Positions 58,381-64,000 of a stretch of DNA of 64,000 nucleotides are shown one piece after another (within the stretch, counting starts at the first letter, position 1; each line of letters begins with the position of its first letter). Where the stretch lies: NCBI GenBank assembly GCA_030549495.1, contig JAUIRK010000936.1, positions 496,001-560,000 on the forward strand, given 5' to 3'. Position numbers and translations under genes: made by a program. The notes under the pieces are model-generated. The model did no database searches and was not told the origin of the DNA. It saw only the letters and a program-made list of their open reading frames with translations. This DNA comes from Nectonema munidae. Lineage: Eukaryota; Nematomorpha; Nectonematoida; Nectonematidae.

Positions 58381-58592
58381 CCACGCACGACATTTCTCAG
58401 TGAATAAAAATCTCTCTCCGAGAATGCTTTGAGGAGTCAGTTATCTAATATTGGGTGCTTTAAAAAAGATTTTGACCGTGAAAAAGAAGCTCCTCTTTTG
58501 CAAATGGAAAATATTTAAATATATAGCTTATCATCTAGGATTACAATTAGCATTTTACTAAAATGTGTAGGAAATATGGAAATTTTGAATAG

Positions 58593-58967
58593 ATCATAGT
58601 TATCAAAACTGTTACAGATGCAAATATGTGAAGATATATTCACTATCAAGATAATTTTGTGTGAAAGAGAGAGTCTTTTAGATGAAGAAGGTGGATAAAT
58701 TTTTGTAATTGAACAACGAACATCACGAATGATTTCATCAGAACAAACGCTTTTGAATTTGGATTGGGTGACAAATATTCCGGCTGAATATCCAAATTCA
58801 AATTCAAAAGCGTTTGTTCTGATGAAATCATTCGTGATGTTCGTTGTTCAATTACAAAAATTTATCCACCTTCTTCATCTAAAAGACTCTCTCTTTCACA
58901 CAAAATTATCTTGATAGTGAATATATCTTCACATATTTGCATCTGTAACAGTTTTGATAACTATGAT
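58593..58967. repeat. Long inverted repeat (hairpin), arms about 165 bp
   Basis: The left arm starting ATCATAGTTATCAAAACTGT is repeated as its reverse complement, ending ACAGTTTTGATAACTATGAT at 58967. The two arms encode the same 61-codon frame on opposite strands (58646-58831 minus and 58729-58914 plus) apart from a 6-bp duplication and a unique centre of about 30 bp around 58765-58795. No TTAA or 8-bp duplication flanks it. It could be a foldback element, a recent inverted duplication or an assembly/chimera artefact. Confidence 0.9.
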
Positions 58968-59425
58968 ATCACTTCATATCACCTGATAATAAAATACACG
59001 ATACTGATAAAAAGTCCAATATCATCCAAAAGATTCTTTAATCAGAATGCGTTGAGAGGGAAAAAAATCTGTTCAAAATGAATCCTTAAAAAAAAATTTT
59101 CGAACACAGATTGCAGAAAATAAATTTCTGATGAAAGAAGAGCTAGTAAGTAAATTCGGGTATTCATCAATATAAATTCATCATAGAATGAATAGAAAAA
59201 TTACATACTGTATAAAATATATAAAAAATGACGTAGTGACTACTAGCTGATAACGAATTTGTAGGCAAAACTAAGGAGGTCATATCGAGATACCTAATTT
59301 ATTGAAAACTGAAATATTTTGAGTGAATAGCATCAAAAGTTGTTTTATTAAATAAATTAAAATATAATTACCAGAGAAATACTGCAAATATAATTAATTT
59401 TGAAGTTTATATTTTTGACATTGAT
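58968..59425. other. Intergenic, nothing identified
   Basis: A/T-rich spacer between the hairpin and the tandem array. Confidence 0.4.
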
Positions 59426-59872
59426 TAACAGGTTTAATCGATTTTTGACACGTTTAATTAATTTTTATAAAAAATGAGCATCACTACTAAATTGGACATA
59501 TTTAAAAATGGTATATTATGTGTGTTAAAAAAACTTTGTATAAGTATTTCAATAAAAATTTTAATTTTGACCTGAGTTGTTATATATAAATAAATTTATT
59601 GACAGGTTTGATTGATTGGCATAAAAAATGAACATCATCACTATATTTTACATACTTGAAAATAGGTATATATGTATAAAAAAATTTACTTTTAACTGGG
59701 CTGTCATATTTAAATCATTTTTGACAGGTTTGTTTGACTGCTTTTCATAAATAAAAGGAACATCACCGGTAAACTCAGCATACTTGAAAATGAGTATTAT
59801 ATGTGTAAAAAACTTTATAAAATTATTAAAATATAAAGTTTAAAATTTTGTTTAAAAAAATGGACATAACCA

Positions 59873-60540
59873 CAGAGCCCGCGCTAACCAAAATTTTAGG
59901 GGCGGGGGGGGGGGGGGGGAGGGGGGAGCTTAAAGGGGCTGAAACTATACATTATGAAAATACACACAATAAAATTTTACTTTCTATAGAAGCAAATTCG
60001 ATCAACATCGGAAACAAGAGCTAAAGAAGATCATAAAATAAGATGATGAGGATTGAGGAGTATAATTAACTATTATAAAACAAAAGTGAAAGAAGAAAAT
60101 CATTTGATTAACAATATATCATTTTTACAGTAATAAAGCAATTTACATGTCAAAGATTCAGCCTTCTTGACTTTTCGTTGAAATAGTTCAAAAACTCGAA
60201 AACTCTTTTAAGGGTCGAAAACTTCTCTCACAGGATGCAGTGCTGATTCCTATTGTTAGAGCAGCTTGAATAAATATTCATATACTCAAAAAATACTCTA
60301 GACAATTTTATAATATATTTATTGAAACCACCAATGTACAAAGAAAAGACTTCTTCACAAGCGCACTTTATCGGATGTAATTCATTTAAAACTTATTTAA
60401 GCTTGAAAAATTGAGTGGAGAGGCTTGGAAAATTGAGTGGGGGTGAGGGGTGAAGGGGGATCAGGTCAAAAATGGGGGAAGGGGGGGGGGGGGAAGGGAG
60501 GGGGCTCAAGCCCCAAAATAAATAGGGTGGGCGGGCCCTG
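59873..60540. mobile_element. hAT element, 668 bp, TSD CATAACCA
   Basis: Left end CAGAGCCCGCGCTAACCAAA is the reverse complement of the right end of the element at 4059. The right end is GGGCGGGCCCTG. Perfect 8-bp duplications CATAACCA lie at 59865-59872 and 60541-60548. G runs lie near both ends. No ORF. Confidence 0.9.
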
Positions 60541-60584
60541 CATAACCATTGAATTCAAAATGCTTGAAAATATGTGTATATAGG

Positions 60585-60739
60585 CAGTGGCGTAGCCAAA
60601 AAATGGAAGTTGGGGGGGGGGGGGGGGGATGCAAGGAATTTAGGGGGGCAAGCATATTGGAAATAAAATTATTTGGGGGGGGGGGGCAGAAAAGGTATTT
60701 GGGGGGGGGGGGCACTGCCCCCCTCTGGCTACGCCACTG
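60585..60739. mobile_element. hAT MITE, 155 bp, TSD TATATAGG
   Basis: Inverted ends CAGTGGCGTAGCCA/TGGCTACGCCACTG between duplications TATATAGG (60577-60584 and 60740-60747). Internal AGCATATTGGAAATAAAATT is the reverse complement of the copy at 27777. Glycine- or proline-rich frames here come from G/C runs. Confidence 0.9.
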
Positions 60740-61129
60740 TATATAGGTAAAAAACTTTATATAATTATCTAAATAAAAAGTTGCTTTTTGAGATGAGCTG
60801 TTTTATATAAATTTTTTTTCACAGATTGATTGATTTTCATAAAAAGTTGACATCACCACTGAATTCAGGATACTTGAAAATGGGTATTATATCTGTAAAA
60901 AACTTTATATAATTATCTAAATAAAAAGTTGCTTTTTGAGACGAGCTGCTATATCAATTTTTTGACAGGTTAGCCAAAAATAGACATTGCCACTGAATTC
61001 AGCATAGTTGAAATATAAATATTATAGGGAAAATATTCATAAAAACTTATTCATATCTGAGAAAAAGAGGGGCATTTTACGTCCCCAACACTTGAGCGGA
61101 GAAATTTAGCACAGCAGTAATAAGGTTAA

Positions 61130-61470
61130 CTCATGCATGATTGCAGAAAGCTGAGCAGAACGGAAATGAGAATAAAAGTATGCCCTCAATCAAAACTCTA
61201 TATACTCCCACAATATGCTTCCAAACATATTCTGCTGTATTAATATTTACGTCTCTTTATTATTACAATATAAATAATGATGATAATTATATTTCCTATG
61301 AATAAAATGACTAAGGAAAGTGACACTGTGTCAGGTGAGAAAGAACCGGATGATGTAAAGATATGTAATCTTTGCGCCGATAAAAAAAACTGAAACTTCT
61401 GCTGGAGTTTGGCGGGCTGAATTGCCTTGTTTGTATCAAACAGGTTGGCGTACAGGATGTCTGGCAGCGG
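61130..61470. repeat. Dispersed repeat family S, copy 2
   Basis: Same blocks in the same order as 41105-41440: AAAAGTATGCCCTCAA, AACATATTCTGCTGTATT, TTTCCTATGAATAAAATGAC and GTAATCTTTGCGCCGAT. It adjoins the 3' side of the LINE relic on the minus strand. Confidence 0.55.
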
Positions 61471-61499
61471 GTCGGGTCGGACATTGCCTCCTTCTGCAC

Positions 61500-62112
61500 T
61501 AAATCTTTGTACATTTGAATTTTGATTTCAAAGTTTAAAGAAGCTATATGATGTTTCAAATTGAGATTAGAATAGATTATGAGTCCTAAAAGGTTGAAGA
61601 AGTCAACACGTTCAATCATTGACCCGTTTATTCTGAGTTTAACCCACAATAGAAATCAGACGATATTTAAAAAACGCAGACGATTTATATTCAAAGTCAT
61701 TGAAAAAAAGCAGAGGAAGTGGAAATTACTTATGTTACCAAATGGGAACATTGGGACTTAATGGGTTAATAAAGTCAGATTTCTCGTTTTTATTTTGAAT
61801 AAATACCATGTGTTTACACTTTTTTCACTAAGCAATAAAAGTCTACTTTTGAAGGAGTAGCACATTTTGTTAGTATCATAGGTTATCCTAATAAAATTGA
61901 AAGAAGATATAAAAGAAAATAATGAAGATTACGTAGGACAAGTGCTTGATAAATTTAGAAGGCACGAGCTCAAGTATGTCAATTATATATACATATGGAA
62001 AAAATGGGAGTAAGGACGGATCCTTGAGATCTGAATCAGATTGAATAAATTCGTTAGATATTATAGGAATCCTAATATTTCTCCATTTTACATTGATGGC
62101 AGGAGTAGGCAA
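61500..62112 (-). pseudogene. LINE reverse transcriptase relic, interrupted by a MITE
   Basis: Minus-strand blocks in order: PIISNEFIQSDSDLKDPSLL (the S..F..V..G..QGS region, with GSVLTPI in a second frame), IIDILELVPSKFIKHLSYV (YADD position degenerate), KCKHMVFIQNKNEKSDFI, then after the MITE LRINGSMIERVDFFNLLGLI and LNLKHHIASL. These are the K..K.M.F, INGxxIExVxxFxxLG and L.W..HI motifs of Jockey-like non-LTR elements. Frameshifts and the MITE inactivate it. Confidence 0.8.
61639..61769. mobile_element. TTAA-type MITE (CAGACGA family), copy 5, inside LINE relic
   Basis: 131 bp between TTAA at 61639-61642 and 61766-61769. The right terminus CTTAATGGGTTAA is intact and the left has lost about 8 bp (TTAACCCACAATAG). 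Removing the element and one TTAA rejoins the LINE reading frame without a shift (SDFI-K-LRING). Confidence 0.9.
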
Positions 62113-62688
62113 AGGTCGAGTGACTATTCGAATGCTTGAAAATAAAAGGAGAAAACATTCTATAAGTCATTTTTAGCTGTGAAAATTTTATCAATTTAAC
62201 GCCTATATTTTGTTAAAATTGATCTAATACTGGCTGTTAAAATTTGAATTAGGATGTGAACAAAAACAGACTGAATAAGACTTTAAACTTTATAAGTGAC
62301 AGTAAAATGTTAAGATGGATGTTATTTTTGTTGATAAGGCACCAATGCGCCACCTGCATGAGCCAGGAGTAATTTTTGACTGGCAGTAATCTAACGTAGA
62401 AGGATCGGATTTAAAAACCTGCGCTACAATCATTTACCAACGAACGACAAAAATATTAGTAACTTTCAAACCTTCCGAACTCACATTGCTTGAATCAACG
62501 TAACTGAAAAAATATACAATACAAAGCTAGTTCACTATATTGTTGTTATCTTGTGAAGAATCAAAATTTGGATTTATTTACTTTTATTCCTCGTGCTCTT
62601 CTCGACACAACTGTTAAATGCATTTATTGATTCAGGAGAGAGCAGACTCTGCTGATATATTATAAATTTTTGTTTTTCGTGTTTACCT
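62113..62688. other. Intergenic, nothing identified
   Basis: No conserved frame. The minus frame 62574-62795 crosses the piggyBac terminus and is probably spurious. Confidence 0.4.
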
Positions 62689-63310
62689 TTAACCCTTTCA
62701 ACCATGGTGTGAACGAATAAGAAATGATCAAGACAACATATGAAGAAAATATGATGCTGGTTTACTATTACTCTTATGACACACGATATCGACATTTGTT
62801 ATTATATTTTTATCAGCGATTGTGCAATGTATCGATAAACTTTGCAAATGGTAAACTGAGGAGCACATTTTGTTCATACACAATTTTCTGATAAATCTTC
62901 CTGGTTTCTGCTGACATTATTCACCTTCATCCATCATGATTTTTCTTCTCATGTCTACCACCTCCCTTTCTGATGTTGAGTCTTCTGAAAAAAGTTCTTC
63001 GTCTTCATCACATTCTTCTTCTTACAGTGGTTTTGACAGTGACTTCAATATTACTGATCAAGCCTTGGTTGCTCCTGATGGAACTGAATATTCTTGGGAA
63101 CCGGCTTTCAGCCATACTGGAAGACCAGAAAGAATCAACATAAGAGAAAGACCTTATGGCCCCAAAGGACAGGCGAAAAAGATGTTCTTAGTCTATTCAA
63201 ACTTTTCTTTGATACTAGCATCATAGTTCACATTTATTCAATGACTATAGCAAAATGGATTCAAATTTCAGGTATTACAAAAACATATGCATGCGTGATA
63301 TTATGACCAT
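62689..63310 (+). mobile_element. 5' end of a piggyBac-type element with N-terminal transposase frame
   Basis: TTAA at 62689-62692 is followed by CCCTTTCAACCATGGTGT, a piggyBac-like terminus. About 245 bp on, the plus frame 62936-63226 reads a Ser-rich acidic start, then LVAPDGTEYSWEP, RPERINIRERPYGPKGQAKK. This looks like the piggyBac N-terminal GT.W...N..R...GP..A... segment. A frameshift at about 63180 leads into DVLSLFKLFFDTSIIVHIYS in another frame, matching the LF..FFD..I...I piece. It then decays. No 3' terminus lies in the window. Confidence 0.6.
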
Positions 63311-64000
63311 CCAACCATTTTTTTTCTTTAGTTCTCTGGTTGTGTGGTTAAATTTTTGATGAGTCAAATACACTAATAAGGTTTTGGATAGCTTAAGTCA
63401 ATTTTAGTTTTATAATTCAGGTCTAGGGTTTAGGTCAGCGTTAGGGTAATTTCATTTCTTTTTTTCTTTCAAAACTTTTTTTTTAGTTTCAAAAAGTTCA
63501 ATTGCATTGTACTACTATGAGTTTCCAAACTAACATAATAGAAAATGTTTTTGCTTTTTGTTTGTTGGGGTATATTGGTAAGCAATTTATCAAAAGTTGA
63601 AAATTGTACGAATTGGATAAATTAACATAATAAAATTGTGTTTTTACTACTAGAAAATTGTATTTTTACTACTAGAAAATTGTATTCTAGACCATTTTTT
63701 TACTTTTTCAGATCGATAAGTCCTAAGTATTCGAATTTGCATCACTGTTATAAAAGTTTTCAGATCAGTCATCTCCTAGCCTATTTTAGTTCCTTGATTA
63801 GTATCGGTCAAAATGGAGATTAAAAAGTCAAAATTTCTGATTTGTTTTCAAGTTCATGCAATCCCTTCTTGAGAGCAAGCTTGGGTCTGGATATGTTCAC
63901 TCTCATACATGTTTTTCTCCGTTTTGACAAAAAAAGGATGAGATCTCTTAGACAAAATAAGCGCTATAAGAAAGCTACATGACCACTTCTATAGTAAATT
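63311..64000. other. Right edge, A/T-rich, nothing beyond a small minisatellite
   Basis: No gene recognised. It may be a decayed interior of the piggyBac element that starts at 62689. Confidence 0.4.
63632..63689. repeat. 22-bp tandem repeat, about 2.6 copies
   Basis: AAAATTGTRTTTTTACTACTAG is repeated head to tail, the third copy truncated to AAAATTGTATTCTAG. Confidence 0.85.

Larger units (their letters stand above)
59426..61040. repeat. Tandem array, unit about 120-175 bp, interrupted by two hAT elements
   Basis: The monomer core GACAGGTTTGATTGATT, AAAAAATGAACATCACCACT, AATTCAGCATACTTGAAAAT and TGTAAAAAACTTTATATAAT recurs from about 59427, 59603, 59724, 59860 (split), 60820 and 60965. 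Two monomer parts are pushed apart by the hAT insertions at 59873-60540 and 60585-60739. The same monomer occurs once at 11965. Confidence 0.8.

Overview
This is an AT-rich nuclear stretch of an animal genome, most likely an arthropod. A parasitic copepod would fit, but that is a guess. The signs are spliced genes with GT-AG introns of two sizes (about 50-80 bp or several kb), homologues of three conserved animal genes, and a very heavy load of hAT, piggyBac and LINE relics with almost no intact transposase.

Four host-type genes can be built exon by exon. (1) At 1-1942 (+) lies the 3' part of a four-exon gene of an uncharacterised family with transposase-like motifs. (2) At 14211-22820 (-) lies ETFA, the mitochondrial electron transfer flavoprotein alpha subunit: eight exons that join in phase and lack only the targeting-peptide exon. 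(3) At 28460-44094 (+) lies a complete Yorkie/YAP gene in six phase-compatible exons, with the TEAD-binding region, the Lats/14-3-3 site, one WW domain and a C-terminal PDZ-binding LTWL. (4) At 51631-54178 (-) lies gdl/DGCR6: three exons, one intron apparently GC-AG, first exon not found.

Mobile DNA fills most of the rest. hAT-type elements with 8-bp target duplications lie at 2612, 4059, 6426 (imperfect), 27777, 34978, 44954, 54290 (imperfect), 59873 and 60585. Decayed hAT transposase genes lie at about 8.0, 24.1, 30.5, 40.4, 48.6-51.2 and 57.1 kb. A deleted piggyBac is at 47058-48584 and the start of another at 62689. Six copies of a roughly 138-bp TTAA-flanked MITE carry a thrice-repeated CAGACGA motif; two of them sit inside coding relics (a LINE and a hAT). 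LINE reverse-transcriptase pieces lie at 10.6, 15.3 and 61.5-62.1 kb. There are tandem arrays at 12 and 59-61 kb, a tRNA-type SINE candidate at 39.7 kb and a 375-bp near-perfect hairpin at 58.6 kb.

The host genes are not functionally linked: ETFA is mitochondrial beta-oxidation electron transfer, Yorkie is Hippo growth control, and gdl/DGCR6 is a small coiled-coil protein. The window is mainly a record of layered transposon insertion, with the Yorkie introns as the main landing area. No prokaryotic features, CRISPR arrays, rRNA or canonical tRNA genes were seen.
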